From: Plotosus lineatus
Lineage: Eukaryota > Chordata > Actinopteri > Siluriformes > Plotosidae
DNA length: 64,000 nucleotides
Reading direction: 5' to 3'
NCBI GenBank assembly: GCA_024760905.1
Contig: CM045735.1
Location: 9,349,161-9,413,160 of the forward strand
The notes beneath the pieces were generated by a model that was not told where the DNA came from, did not search any database, and saw only the letters and a list, made by a program, of their open reading frames with translations. Below, in pieces: positions 11,161 to 22,159 of the stretch; position 1 is the stretch's first letter; every line of letters begins with the position of its first letter. The position numbers and the translations under genes were made by a program.

Positions 11161-11416
11161 CCGTAATTTCGGACTATAAGCCGCTACTTTTTTCACACGC
11201 TTTGAGCCCTGCGACTTAAACAAGAATGCGGCTAATCTATAGATATTTTTATGGGCGAACGGCCTCCAGGGGGTGCTCTAGCAAGAGCGCACCAGCGAGA
11301 TAGAAATGTGCGGCTTATAAAGAGGTACAGCCTATGTATGGACAAATTATTTTTTCTTTTTAAATTTAGTTGGTACGGTTTATAATCAGGTGCGCTCAAT
11401 AGTCCGGAAATTACGG
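11161..11416. mobile_element. MITE with CCGTAATTTC... ends
   Basis: 256 bp. Left end CCGTAATTTCGGACTATAAG; the right end is the inverse (AGTCCGGAAATTACGG), with TA on each side. From memory this matches a widespread vertebrate nonautonomous element with a conserved ACTATAAGCCGC start. Noncoding. Confidence 0.85.
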
Positions 11417-12157
11417 TAATTTTTCATGACTGTATACGTATATAAATTTTTGGAGCATCTCCATAAAAGGAAATTAAAAGTCAACAGCATGCAGTATAAT
11501 CATCCAGCATACACTCTAATACCAGTACTTTTAGTTCAATAGAATTTACACAGCACGTGTTTATCTTGTTATGAAATACCTGATTAAATCCATTATTAAT
11601 ATTATTATCTTGTTAATATGTCAGCACCGCTCAGTTATTCTAACGTCTCAGTCACCTGATCGCTTGAATTCTGTAATAAAGAAACTAAATGATTTGGTCA
11701 CACTTTGCTGCAGAGCACTGGATTTCACATCCTTCTATTTCTGTAGTATAATACACTTCCACTCACAGACTGAAGGCTCAGGGGATCATAATCCAACTTA
11801 GCGTATGAAAACTGAGAAAGCTGGGTTGCTATAAAAAGGAAGCGTTAAATGGATGGTTGTGCTTAATTTGAAACACTTCGGTGGTTTGCTCTCCTTTCGC
11901 TCTCTCTCTCTCTCTCTCTCTCTCTGATTATCAAACGCCACCAAAAGATGCAGTGTTTGAGCAACAGGGAGGGATGTGGGAGAAGACAGGTATGGGCAGA
12001 GATACAGAGACAGGTATGAGACACAAAAGTTAATATTTTGAAGAGAAAAAATAAAGGAAACAGAGACAACAGATTACTGAGTGAGTGACAGAAACAGAAT
12101 TGTAAAGACAGTCATTTGAAAGAAGCATTTCTTATATGAAAAAAGGGAAACACTTAC

Positions 12158-12184
12158 TAAGGTTACAGTCTATCCCGATACAGT
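12158..12184 (-). CDS. nrxn2: neurexin-2 SS3 cassette micro-exon (27 nt)
   Basis: On the minus strand a strong acceptor (CTCACTCTCTCTCTCCACCAG) is followed by 27 nt and the donor GTAAGTG. Read in the phase left by the 18391-18594 exon (phase 1), it encodes DCIGIDCNL plus the first base of Ser, then joins KGPETL of the 701-820 exon. Neurexin-1 has DCIRINCNSS and neurexin-2 has DCLRVGCAPS at exactly this point in LNS4, so this is the splice site 3 cassette. 27 nt keeps the frame whether included or skipped. Both cysteines are kept. It was recognised by splice sites, phase and homology, being far too short for ORF calling. Confidence 0.92.
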
Positions 12185-12744
12185 CTGGTGGAGAGAGAGA
12201 GTGAGATGGTGAGATAAAAAAACAAACAAAAAAAACCAAGCAAACAAAGGTTGAAAAATCATAATAATAAAAACACATCCTTCAAGGTATAATCTGCAGA
12301 TAAGCAAACAGTACTGAATGACGCACACCATCCGGGGACAAGCTAAGAGTCAACCCTGCCCCTTTCACACAGCTCCACACCCACGGACACAGGAGCTCAG
12401 AAAGTCCACTCCGTCCTCGCCATGTGACTTTCTGCTTGTGACACCTGGACGCCTGTGCATCCACCTTCCTCCATGCAAGCACATAGCACACAGTGAGTCA
12501 CCAGTTTATTAGGAACACTTACCTTGTAGATGGTTTACATGGTCAACCTACTGAATAGATTCATACTCTGTCGGTATATGATTATTAAACGTCTTCATTC
12601 ACTTAAATGTGGCGTTTGGTGCGACTGGAAAAACTTGTGTATCCATTAAGATTCCGAATTTGTGCACATTTTGTCTATAAATACTCATTTTTTTAAAAAG
12701 AAAATACTGATTGATCAGTAATGCTTTTTTAGTCCTTTAATAGA

Positions 12745-13082
12745 TTACATTCTCCAGTTGGAGCTGGGGATTGCTCATCCTAAGGTTGGGGGTTCAAGCC
12801 CAACTACCACGAGGTTGTCACTGCAGCCCCCCCCAGTGCAGCTAAATGGGTTATCAAAGGCCGCCCATGTCTCTCAAAGTCTTTGGTGATAGGCTGTAAG
12901 AGAGCCATTGCTAACTTCCGTAAAGAGTAGCTGCATAGCCGTCAGCCTGTTTCTGCCCTGCGATGGCCTAGCGAGTTGTCCAGGATGTACTCTGCCTTCA
13001 CCCAGAATCAGCTGAGATGGGCGCCAGCCTCCCTGCGACCCAAATTGGGATTAAACAGATTAGAAAATGAACGAATAAATGA
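12745..13082 (+). repeat. SINE A copy
   Basis: tRNA-like head with GGTTGGGGGTTCAAGCCC, body TAGCTGCATAGCCGTCAGCC, tail CGCCAGCCTCCCTGCGACCC and AATGAACGAATAAATGA. Confidence 0.8.
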
Positions 13083-13121
13083 CTCTCAAATTTAAAAACT
13101 TAATTTTTTTTCGATATAGTA

Positions 13122-13926
13122 CAGGGAGCCCTCAGTTTCTGTGGTTAATGGGGACTGAGCCCCCCCCTGCGACTGCTAATTTCCATGAAGTGGAATCGAC
13201 CCCCCCCCCCCACAACTGATGTATACGTACATGTATATGTGTATATAATATCAATAAATACATATTCAACGCTATAAATTATTATAATAACAATTAAACA
13301 TTGTTAAATTAAACTTTGTTAAATTAAACAAAAATAATCCATAATGTCTGTCTTCCTTTCGGCTTTTTCCCTTTTACTCGAGAGTCGCCACAGCGAATCA
13401 TCTGATTTGCACGTTTGATTTGGCAGAGGTTTTTACGTCGGATGCACTTCCTGTCACAACCCTTTTTAGCAAGGGACAGAAACACGCTGACGACTTTGCA
13501 GCTACTCTTTATGAAAGTCAGCAATGGTTCTTTTACATGCCTCTCACCATAGACAGTGAGAGACATGGCCTGCCTTTGATAACCCAGTTAGCTGCACTGG
13601 GGGGCAAAAATAATCCATAATATGTAAATAAAATATAAATACACACACACACACACATACCGACGCATGCACACACACTCAGATCTGTGCGCACACACTC
13701 AGATGTGCACATAAAAATGTAAGTAGTTTTGTTAGGGGGTTCTGGGTTGTTTTTTTTGTTGTTGTTTTTTTGCACAATTGGCCTTGTTTTGCAGTATTTT
13801 CTTGAACCTTCCCCCTATTTTTCTCAATTTACTTATTTAAAATTTTTTTCGATGAATATTTTTTGAAAAACCCGCGATACACTGAAGCCTACAGAAACTG
13901 AACTACGAAGTAGTGAGGGATCACTG
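13122..13926 (+). mobile_element. MITE family D, copy 1, carrying a nested SINE
   Basis: Left end CAGGGAGCCCTCAGTTTCTG, right end GTAGTGAGGGATCACTG; flanked by TA. The interior includes GTATACGTACATGTATATGT and ATAACAATTAAACA shared with all other copies. The CCCTCGCTACTTCG-like ends resemble Tigger/pogo-type termini (inference). A SINE C lies inside (13346-13605). Confidence 0.85.
13346..13605 (-). repeat. SINE C copy nested in MITE D, with 16-bp target-site duplication
   Basis: Runs from the tail CTTTCGGCTTTTTCCC through GTCGCCACAGCGAATCATCT and AGAAACACGCTGACGAC to GTTAGCTGCACTGG; the tRNA head is truncated. AAAAATAATCCATAAT flanks both sides (13330-13345 and 13606-13621). Confidence 0.92.
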
Positions 13927-14089
13927 TATTTCTAAATAATGATTCAAAATAAAGCAATACCACCCCGATCTATAAATTGAGAAAAAAATCCCGCTAGATT
14001 AGCCAATAAGAGTCGCGAGTTAGATGCTTTGTTAGTGGACCATTCATAAACGCATCAGAGCTAGCGGTAAGAATTTAAAAAAATAAATA

Positions 14090-14317
14090 CAATGGTACCA
14101 CGACTTACGAGTATCCCTACTAATGCATTTTCCATGATATGAGCTTTGATTCCACCAAAAATCTGCCCCATCCAATGAGCAAATTTTCGACTTACAAGCT
14201 CTGCTGGGGAAATGGCTTTTCCGATTAGCATTGTATTCATCTGCGTGTATTCCTCCGTGATCCGAGAACGCCTTGTGCAGTGCTTCTCAATTATATTCTG
14301 TGATGCCCCCTATAGAG

Positions 14318-14348
<31 letters not shown>

Positions 14349-15020
14349 AACATTTCACACACCCTCTCCCCTACAGCTCCCCGTGCACGACTATAAGTAG
14401 TGTTTACTGCACTTCATATCGTTTGCTCAGTGCTACACAGTGAGCGCCACTTCCAATTAGTGTTTTTGCGCATACACTACGGTAGGTGCAGTGGCACTCT
14501 CACTGTGTTCCCTACACCATAGGGACAAAGTGAGAGCACCACTGCCACCTACTGCAACGGATGCGCAATTACACTTAATTCCTGTTCCCCAGGGTCAGAC
14601 GCACCCCCCATAGCATGACACCATGCCCTCCAAGGGGGGCACGCCCCACTATTTGAGTAGCACTGGCCTTGTGGGAGCTCACCATGTGCCTTTCCTCGCT
14701 GGCATTAGTAGTATGCACATGCACGAACTTCTCCTCCTCCACCTCCTCTGTTATGTACCACCTCCTGCCTGCCCAAGTGACATCTTTGACGCAATTATGA
14801 TCAGAAGGGTTTGTTGACTTATTGTTTATTCTTGTTTTATTACTATTTATTATTAATTATTATTAATGTTAATGTACATGTGTTATTATGATGAAATATT
14901 TATTGTTTTTACATGTTTATCTTTAATAATATATTAGGTCAAATATACATGGTTGTGTTAGGTTATATGAGTTTGGGAGGGGGTTGGAACGGATTAATTT
15001 CGTAAGTCGAGGTACCATTG
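14090..15020. mobile_element. MITE family G (CAATGGTACC ends), copy 1
   Basis: Left CAATGGTACCACGACTTACG; right, inverted, CAATGGTACCTCGACTTACG. TA flanks at 14088-14089 and 15021-15022. A hAT-like MITE is inserted inside. Noncoding. Confidence 0.88.
14278..14665. mobile_element. hAT-like MITE nested in family G MITE, 8-bp target duplication
   Basis: Left CAGTGCTTCTCAATTATATT; the right end inverted begins CAGTGCTACTCAAATAGTGG. GCCTTGTG is present on both sides (14270-14277 and 14666-14673), the 8-bp duplication typical of hAT. The interior holds long A-rich runs and GC-rich CCCC/GGGG blocks. Confidence 0.9.
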
Positions 15021-15051
15021 TAAATAAAAGCAGTTGTGTGACTTTACTCCT

Positions 15052-15052
<1 letters not shown>

Positions 15053-15120
<68 letters not shown>
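15053..15120. repeat. (AC)n microsatellite
   Basis: About 34 AC units. Confidence 0.98.
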
Positions 15121-15121
<1 letters not shown>

Positions 15122-16323
15122 GTCTTGGCAGCATCAGTTACACGGTAAGAGTGGATCACCAGCCAGATATCTGGTGTATTTTGGTCCTGTGACGCTTCTA
15201 ATTGCCTGGTAGAGGGTCAGAGACATTGTGCAATGAAATCAATAATTACACCTACAGAGTACGTAATGAATGAAGACCTGACTGGTAACTCACTGTCTGT
15301 TGGCGCACTTGTTCTGACAGACTTTATGCACATAAGTCCAGATCATCAGCAGAAGTTATCTGACGTGACGGTCCATTCAGAGTCTCCTGGAGTGGGTGGA
15401 GCCAAAAGGGATGAAAGGGGCAGCCTGCACCAACAGCCAAGTGCAACAACGCTTGCTTTATGGATTACTGGTTTTTTTTTTTTTTTCACTTCGTCTGTTT
15501 GTTTTAAGTCTGAGAAGGAGAAGCATGGATCAGTCGGTTCATGAATGCTCCTTTACTGCTAAATCAATGGAGGACAGAGAAATTACAAGCAAGAATGAAT
15601 GCAGTTGTATAGAATTATAATAAATACTGAAAGCACTTTTGGCTGTGGTGAGCTCTCCAGCTGTCAACCACTACAGAAGAGTGAGCACAGACAGCCAAGG
15701 ACCAGCATCACCTGACCTGAGTCATACAAGCCCCCACCCCCATCCCCACCCCACACACCATACAAATCCATCCATACAGAGATAAATTGTTTTCCCTTTA
15801 ATGACTCTCATTCTGAGTGAGCTCATTATTTTTCTATCTGAACTAGTAAGATAAATTTTAAAAGTGAACAAAAAAATTCCCGAGTGTTACGTTTTTAACT
15901 ACACTAATCACAACCAATTCCATTTGCAGAATTTCTAATACCCCCTTTTTTTCAAGGATGGTTTCGAGCAGGCATCTAATCTTGAACTAATTCTTTCAGG
16001 GGGAAAAAAAGGGAATTGTTGGAATGGAAATCTAGGCTGCTTAATATGTACATTTTGAAGATGTGGCTGGGAAAAAAAGGGGCAATGAATAAATGAGTAA
16101 TGGAATCAGATATTTGTGCAGATCAATATTTGGGCATCTCAATTTGTAACCTGAGGCTGATCGATGTATGTTGTCTACACATCAACCCCATGCCACATAT
16201 TCACAGTTTCACACAAATACTGGAGTTGCATCAAAAACTGTAAAACATTGTTTTGCATTTCTGGTTTATTGTAGACATTCTATGCAATCTGTTTCCCCTG
16301 CGTTGAGGGTAACTGGAATTACA

Positions 16324-16639
16324 GATAGTCTGTTGGGCTTTTTACACCCGAGCCATAGTGGCTCATCGGACCAGTGCTTATCCCCGGTTTCCATAGCGTG
16401 AAGCTACCATGAGTTCAACTCCTGGATGGGACGCTAGTCCATCGCAGGTTACCGTCCCAGTATATTTTTACTGGTACCCATTTATACTGCTGGGTGAACA
16501 GAGGCATACTTGTGGTTGAGACCTTGTCCAGGGGTCTCAGTACAGTGTGTGTGTGTGTGTGTGTGTGGGGGGTCTAACTGGGATTCGAACACACAACCTT
16601 CTGAGTCCAGCACCCTAACCCCTACACCACCGGCACCGC
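16324..16639 (-). repeat. SINE E copy with 12-bp target-site duplication
   Basis: A distinct tRNA-headed SINE: CTTTTTACACCCGAGCCATA at the tail side, TTCCATAGCGTGAAGC, TGGATGGGACGCTAGTCCAT, and a head reading inverted as GGTGTAGGGGTTAGGGTGCT with TTCGAATCCC. ACTGGAATTACA flanks both sides (16312-16323 and 16640-16651). Confidence 0.88.
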
Positions 16640-16676
16640 ACTGGAATTACAAACACAACTTAATAGGCTATAATTA

Positions 16677-17038
16677 TAATCATTCATTCATTTTCTGAAC
16701 CGCTTAATCCTAATTAGGGTCGCAAGAAGGCTGGGAGCCATCTCAGCAGACTCCAGGCAAGATTGGGGCACACACTGGACATAGCTCGCCAGAGCATTGC
16801 AGGGCCAATGCACATCCATTCACACTCACACTCATACCAAGGAGTGATGTGGAACAGCCAATTAGCCTACTGTGCATGTTTTTAGACGGTGGGAGGAAAC
16901 CGGCATACCCAGAGGAAACCCACACAAGAACGGGGAGAACATGCAAACTCCACACAGAAACGCCCAGGCTGGGAATTGAACCCAGGACCTCCTTGCTGTG
17001 AGGCGGACGTGCTAACCGCTACCCCACCGGGCTGCCCT
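16677..17038 (-). repeat. full-length SINE B copy
   Basis: Reverse orientation from CATTCATTCATTTTCTGAAC to the head, which inverted reads GGGCAGCCCGGTGGGGTAGC GGTTAGC, with B-box GGGTTCAATTCCC. Confidence 0.9.
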
Positions 17039-17419
17039 ACACTACACTGAATCTTATAATATTATAATGAAGGCCAGAGTGATATTTTAAATATTTCAGA
17101 CCAGAATAGTTTCACTGTGCACAGAGCTGGACAGATGTGAGGTCTGTGCTCTCATCTCACATCTCACTAAACCTGCATGCACTTCCATGGACTTTATGTC
17201 AAGATGCACAGAGCAGAGAAGGCCCCGGTCGCATCTCTTGGGACTGTGGGGGTCGGGGTGAGGGAGGACTTAAAATAACACCACTGGATTTAACATTTCA
17301 AAGTCTTATTATCCACTACACCAAATCCTATAAGTGAGCTGGTCTCCTGGCTGTCCGCTCCAGAGCTGCAGACATGATAGCCGTTGAAGGCTGCAGAGAT
17401 GAATCGAAAGCTATGCTGG

Positions 17420-18280
17420 GAAAGAGGAAGAGAAGAAGAAAAGAGTAGAGAGAAATAGGGGAAGAAAACAGAGAAGAGCAGGGTAGGTAAAGAGAAGATA
17501 AAGGAAGATAAGAGGGTAGTGAAAAGAGGTGACGAGAAGAGAAGAGAAGAAAAGAGAAGAGAAGAGAAGAGAAGAGGAAAAACAAGCAAGAAAAGAGAAG
17601 AGGAGAGGAGAAAATTAAAGCAAAAGAAAAGAAGACAAGACAGGACGAGAAAAGGGATGAGAAGAGGGAAGAGAAGAGAAGAAAGAAGAGTTGAAAAGAT
17701 AATATTTGAGAAAAGAAGAGAAAAGAGATCAGAGAAGAGAATAGAAGTGGGAAGAGAAGATTTGAGAAGAGAAGAGAACATGATAGCAGTCAAGAGAACA
17801 TGACAGAAGAGAAAAGAAGAGAAGAGAATAGAAGATGAGAGAAGAGAAGAGAACAGAAGAGAAGAGAAGAGAAGAGAAGGGGAGATGAGAGAAGAGAAGA
17901 GAAGAGAAGATGAGAGAATAGAAGGTAAGATGAGAGAATTAGAAGAGAAGATCAGAGAAGAGATGGGGAGTTGAGAGAAGAGATGAGAAGATGAGAGAAG
18001 TGATGAGACGATGAGAGAAGAGAAGCAGAGTTGACAAAAGAGAAGGGAGGATGAGACAAGAGATGAGAAGATAAGAGAAGAGAAGGGAGATGAGAGAAGA
18101 GATGATATGATGAGAGAAGAGATGATACGATGAGAGAAGATGAGAGAAGAAATGAAAAGATGAGAGAAGAGATGAGAAGATGAGAGAAAGGGAGTTGAGA
18201 GAAGAGTTGATGAAAGAAGAGATGAGAAGATGAGAGAAGAGAAGAGAAGAGAATAGAATAGAAGAAGAAAGAGATGAAAA
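17420..18280. repeat. AGAAG polypurine tract, ~0.86 kb
   Basis: Almost pure purine on the plus strand (AGAAGAGAAG and GATGAGAGAAGAG units). The neurexin transcript therefore reads it as a long pyrimidine (CUUCU) tract starting about 110 nt after the donor of the LNS4 exon. A long serine/leucine/phenylalanine ORF here is an artefact. Confidence 0.97.
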
Positions 18281-18390
18281 TTTTTTGGGGAACCCCATGT
18301 GATGACGAACAGTGCTACCCTCAGCACTGTAAATACCTTTGGACATCAGTCAGAGAGCAGACAATTCCAGGGTTAAAGGTCGAAGTTTAC

Positions 18391-18594
18391 CTAAGTTGAC
18401 GGTGAGTTTGACTTTTCCCCCGTCCAGCTCCAGGCGCAGGGTGTCGGCGGACTCTGATGAGGTGGTGGCCATGAGCAGGCCGTAAGCCCTCTGGGACATG
18501 AAGCGCAGTGAGACGTCCTCGGCTTCTGTGTGCATGGCGCGAGGCATGAGCACCTTCAGGAACATGCTGCCGTCGTAACTCAGCACGGTGGACT
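18391..18594 (-). CDS. nrxn2: neurexin-2 exon: start of LNS4, before SS3
   Basis: 204 bp, entry phase 1, exit phase 1; acceptor CTCTCGTGCAG, donor GTAAAC (slightly weak at +5). It encodes [39 protein letters not shown] and [20 protein letters not shown], the first half of LNS4 up to splice site 3. Neurexin-2 has the same SQRAYGL(M/L)MATTS wording. Joined to the 701-820 exon it gives VNLG-KGPETL; with the micro-exon, VNLDC...S-KGPETL. Confidence 0.97.
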
Positions 18595-19339
18595 CTGCAC
18601 GAGAGGAAAAACCAAACACGTCTGATTAACCCGTGAAGAATATTTATATTGTATATCTGTGGGAAATCCATCAGACCGATCAGATTGGTACACCGAGCGC
18701 TACAGAATAAGGCCGTAGTATGATTTACAAACACGAACGATCGGGCTACACAATCAGAACACCTTATTTGGACGAGAACGTGTGGCGGCAGAACCCATCG
18801 TGGGAGGTTCTCCTTTACTCTCTCACTCATAGTGCTGTAATGTATTTCACTCACTGAGATAAACACTCTGGATTTAAACACTGGGTACAACAGAAGTGAA
18901 GCATTTTCACAAGATTACCTGAAGTAGGCTCCATGCATGCACTCACAGGACAGAAATAGGAGCGTGAAGAAAGCAGCGCTGTCTGAAACAACCAGCTGGT
19001 TGGATGAAATGACATTTCCTGTCTCACAGTGATTTTTTTTTTCTTTATAATGAAACAATTCTGACGGTTGTAGTCGAGCAGATTTTTTTTTGACAGTACC
19101 ATCCAAGAACAATTTAAATAAAAGGTTTATTCCAATCTGAAGTACCTGCATCACCACAACACACCATAAAGCACCAAAACACAGTCGTCAGACCTTAGCA
19201 GTTATACCCAAGGAGCACCACGTTATCTTTTAATTAGCGTAATGAATTGTATAATAATTACATGGCTGCTTCTTACACAAAGATCACCCTCTCCACATCC
19301 AACATCTATTCAGAAAAAAAAAGAATATATTTTTTTCCA

Positions 19340-19505
19340 GGGTAGCACAGTGGTGTACTAGAGAGAAAACCACGGATTCCCGGGCTAGCACCTATCCGCG
19401 CTTAGCATGGGTTAGCATGTTCTCCCTGTGCTTGCACGGGTTTCCTCCAGGTACTTCGGTTTTCTCCGAAAGTCCAAAAACATACATATTAGGACAACTA
19501 GGCCA
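19340..19505 (+). repeat. SINE B-like fragment
   Basis: GGTAGCACAGTGGTGTACTA head, then TTAGCATGTTCTCCCTGTGC, GGGTTTCCTCCAGGTACTTC and AGTCCAAAAACATACA. Tail absent. Confidence 0.65.
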
Positions 19506-19826
19506 CATGTGGACACTTTAAGATTCCATGGATTTGAATCGGTCACAGTGGCATCTAATTATTATTAATCCACAACTCTTTATTGTATAAGACCTCAAAA
19601 TGTGTAAGGAAATCAAGATTAATACAGTGAGCCCTCGCTACCCCGTGCTTCACTTCCTGCGGCTTCAGTGCATCGCAGGTTTTTCAAAAATATTCATAGA
19701 AAAATTAAAGAATAAGGAAATTCAGGAAAAATAGGGGGAAAGTTAAGGAAAATGCTGCAAAAACAAGGCCAGCTATGCAAAAAAAAACCCCAAAAAAACA
19801 TGCGAGATGTGCATCTGTGTGTGCGT

Positions 19827-19830
19827 GCGC

Positions 19831-19896
<66 letters not shown>

Positions 19897-19919
19897 CTGT
19901 ATATACAATATTTTATTTA

Positions 19920-20005
<86 letters not shown>
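19827..20005. repeat. (GT)n(TA)n compound microsatellite
   Basis: GT run, then two long TA arrays separated by about 40 bp of AT-rich sequence. Confidence 0.97.
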
Positions 20006-20007
<2 letters not shown>

Positions 20008-20342
20008 TTTTCCTTTCGGATTTTTCCCGTTCTCAGGAGTCGCCACAGCGAATCATCTGATTCGCATGTTTGATTTGACATAGGTTTTTATGTCGGATGC
20101 CCTTCCTGTCACAACCCTTTAGCAATGGACAGAAACACGCTGACGGTTTTGCAGCTACTCTTTATGAAAGTCAGCAATGGTTCTTTTACATGCCTCTCAT
20201 CATAGACAGTGAGAGACATGGCCCGCCTTTGATAACCCAGTTAGCTGCATTGGGGGGGACAGTGACAACCCTGTGGGGACTCGAACCCCCAACCTTAGGA
20301 TCAGCGATACTGCGCCCTATCCACTACACCACCACTACTGCC

Positions 20343-20344
<2 letters not shown>
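20008..20344 (-). repeat. SINE C copy, near full length
   Basis: Tail CCTTTCGGATTTTTCCCG, GTCGCCACAGCGAATCATCT, CGGATGCCCTTCCTGTCACA, then a complete head. Inverted, the head reads GGCAGTAGTGGTGGTGTAGT with B-box GGGTTCGAGTCCC. Confidence 0.9.

Positions 20345-20412
<68 letters not shown>
20345..20412. repeat. (TA)n microsatellite
   Basis: About 33 TA units with two small interruptions. Confidence 0.97.
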
Positions 20413-20417
<5 letters not shown>

Positions 20418-21051
20418 CTTATGCATTATTTTTGAATGTTTAATTGTTATTATAAGCTTTTATAGCGTTGAATATGTATTTACTGATATTATACACACAT
20501 ATACATGTACGCATATGTGTCAGGGGGGTCGATCCTACTTCGTGGAAATCGGCATTTTTGTGTGTGTGTGTGTGTGGGGGGGGGGGGGGGGTTGGTTCTT
20601 GGTCCCCATTAACGGCAGAAAGTGAGGGATCCCCGTCGTCCAAAAATTCTGACTTCGAATTTGAACACTCCAGCTAATCTGTTTTACATTCAGGCTAAAC
20701 TTAAGTAAGTACAACCTCATTCCATAACAACAGGACTGCCACTTAATCTCAAGAATTTAGTCATTTGGTCTCCATTAGACAGCCATTGCAGCTGTGCTTC
20801 CCTCACTAATATTCATCATACAGACAACAGAGGGCAGAAGTGAGTTAGAAATCCCACGGCGCTACCGGAACACAAACAGAGGGCAAAGTGAATTTGTGTC
20901 ACTGTGAATAAGATTCCATTTCTGTAAGCGTTGTGGCTCATGTGGCATTACTCGTTTCTACTCAAATCACAAACAGTACAATGCAGTTCAATGCTGCAAA
21001 CCCTCCCCTTCTCTCTTCCTAGTGCCCCGAAACCCCAGTCTCCACCCTTAC

Positions 21052-21435
21052 CAGTTTCACAGTTGGGCCCCAGGAATCCAGTACCGGTGCAGTCGCATAT
21101 GTGGCGGTTCCAGCCTTCGTGGCATTGGCCACCGTGGGCGCAGGGCTCACTGCTGCAGCGCCGGTGGGTCTCTCGTGTGCAGGAGACACTGATCCCTGCT
21201 ACGCTCTGTAGCTCGGCCAGACGACGTAGATCCCGGCTCCGGCCGTCGACGAACATGTCTCGCATGCAGCCCACAAAGCCCAAGCGCAGAGATGCTGTCC
21301 ATACCTCGGGGGGCATAGGAAGAGCCTTGCTTTCCTCAGGGAGCCCGCCAAGATACATCTCACCATCCAGGTCCAGGATCTCGCTGCCTTCATTAGTAGA
21401 GAAGGGCATGTTGCGGCCATTCACCGAGATGGAGC
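21052..21435 (-). CDS. nrxn2: neurexin-2 exon: end of LNS3 and EGF2
   Basis: 384 bp, entry phase 1, exit phase 1; acceptor TTCCAACAG, donor GTAAGG. It encodes [55 protein letters not shown] and [16 protein letters not shown], completing LNS3. It then encodes the six-cysteine EGF2 ([34 protein letters not shown]). SISVN and [10 protein letters not shown] are neurexin-2-like. The EGF spacing is intact. Confidence 0.97.
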
Positions 21436-21704
21436 CTGTTGGAACAATGGAAGAACAATGAGAAAAGATGGAAGCAACAACATGTGACCAAGGTAATCGC
21501 CAAGCCTAGCATCAGATAACATTGATTCATTCTAACATCCATCCCAAGCATGTAGCATTCGGGTCCTTTGACGTAACAAATCAACATCCTGATGATCCTC
21601 ATTGACCCAGTAGTGTTGCATTAGCTTGTGGGTCTTCGGCTACACATGGACACAAATTAATTTGAACCTTCAGTGGTGCCGCCACAATCAAAGTTCTCAT
21701 TAAC

Positions 21705-22045
21705 TTATTCATTTGCCAAACCGCTTAGGCTTTTCAGGGTTGCGGGGTGGCTGGAGCCTATCTCCGCCAACACTGAAGGTGGGGTATACCCTGAGCAGCT
21801 GGCAACATCATCATAGCACCAGGACACATTCAAACTAAGAGGCAATTTGGAGCAGCCAATTAGCTTAATGTGCATATCTTTGAACTCTGTAAGGAAACTG
21901 GATTACCCCAAAGAAACCCACTCAAGCACAGGGAGAACACCAAAACTCCACACAAAGAAAAAAAAACAAACAAGCCTGGGACTCAAGCCTACAACCTTCT
22001 TGCTGTAGCAAGATTTGCTAATCACTACAACACTCTGCCTCCTTA
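21705..22045 (-). repeat. SINE B copy, diverged
   Basis: Reverse: ATTCATTTGCCAAACCGCTT, GGCTGGAGCCTATCTCCGCC, CAATTAGCTTAATGTGCATA, and a head side with CAAGATTTGCTAATCACTAC. Confidence 0.75.
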
Positions 22046-22065
22046 TTAGCAAAGTTATTGCTTAA

Positions 22066-22067
<2 letters not shown>

Positions 22068-22130
<63 letters not shown>
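22068..22130. repeat. (GT)n microsatellite
   Basis: About 31 GT units. Confidence 0.98.
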
Positions 22131-22131
<1 letters not shown>

Positions 22132-22159
22132 AAAAATATTTACATTACCAACTGCACAT

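Larger units (their letters stand above)
12185..18390 (-). other. nrxn2: nrxn2 intron, 6.2 kb, upstream of SS3 cassette
   Basis: It contains SINEs, a nested MITE stack (13122-15020), a CA array and an 860-bp AGAAG tract close to the upstream exon's donor. Nothing was recognised at 12240-12740, 13930-14085, 15130-16310 and 17040-17420. Confidence 0.8.
19625..20635 (-). mobile_element. MITE family D, copy 2, with nested SINE C and TA expansions
   Basis: Starts CAGTGAGCCCTCGCTACCCC and ends AAAGTGAGGGATCCCCG. Shares TTTTGAATGTTTAATTGTTA and GTCGATCCTACTTCG with the other copies. GT/TA arrays (19827-20005, 20345-20412) bracket the nested SINE. Confidence 0.85.
18595..21051 (-). other. nrxn2: nrxn2 intron, 2.5 kb
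   Basis: Holds a degraded SINE B fragment and MITE D copy 2 with a nested SINE C. Nothing was recognised at 18600-19330 and 20640-21050. Confidence 0.8.

Noticed and set aside
17290..18327. 345-residue minus-strand ORF rich in Ser, Leu and Phe
   Set aside because: It is the reading of the AGAAG polypurine tract, with no domain, no codon bias and no splice context.
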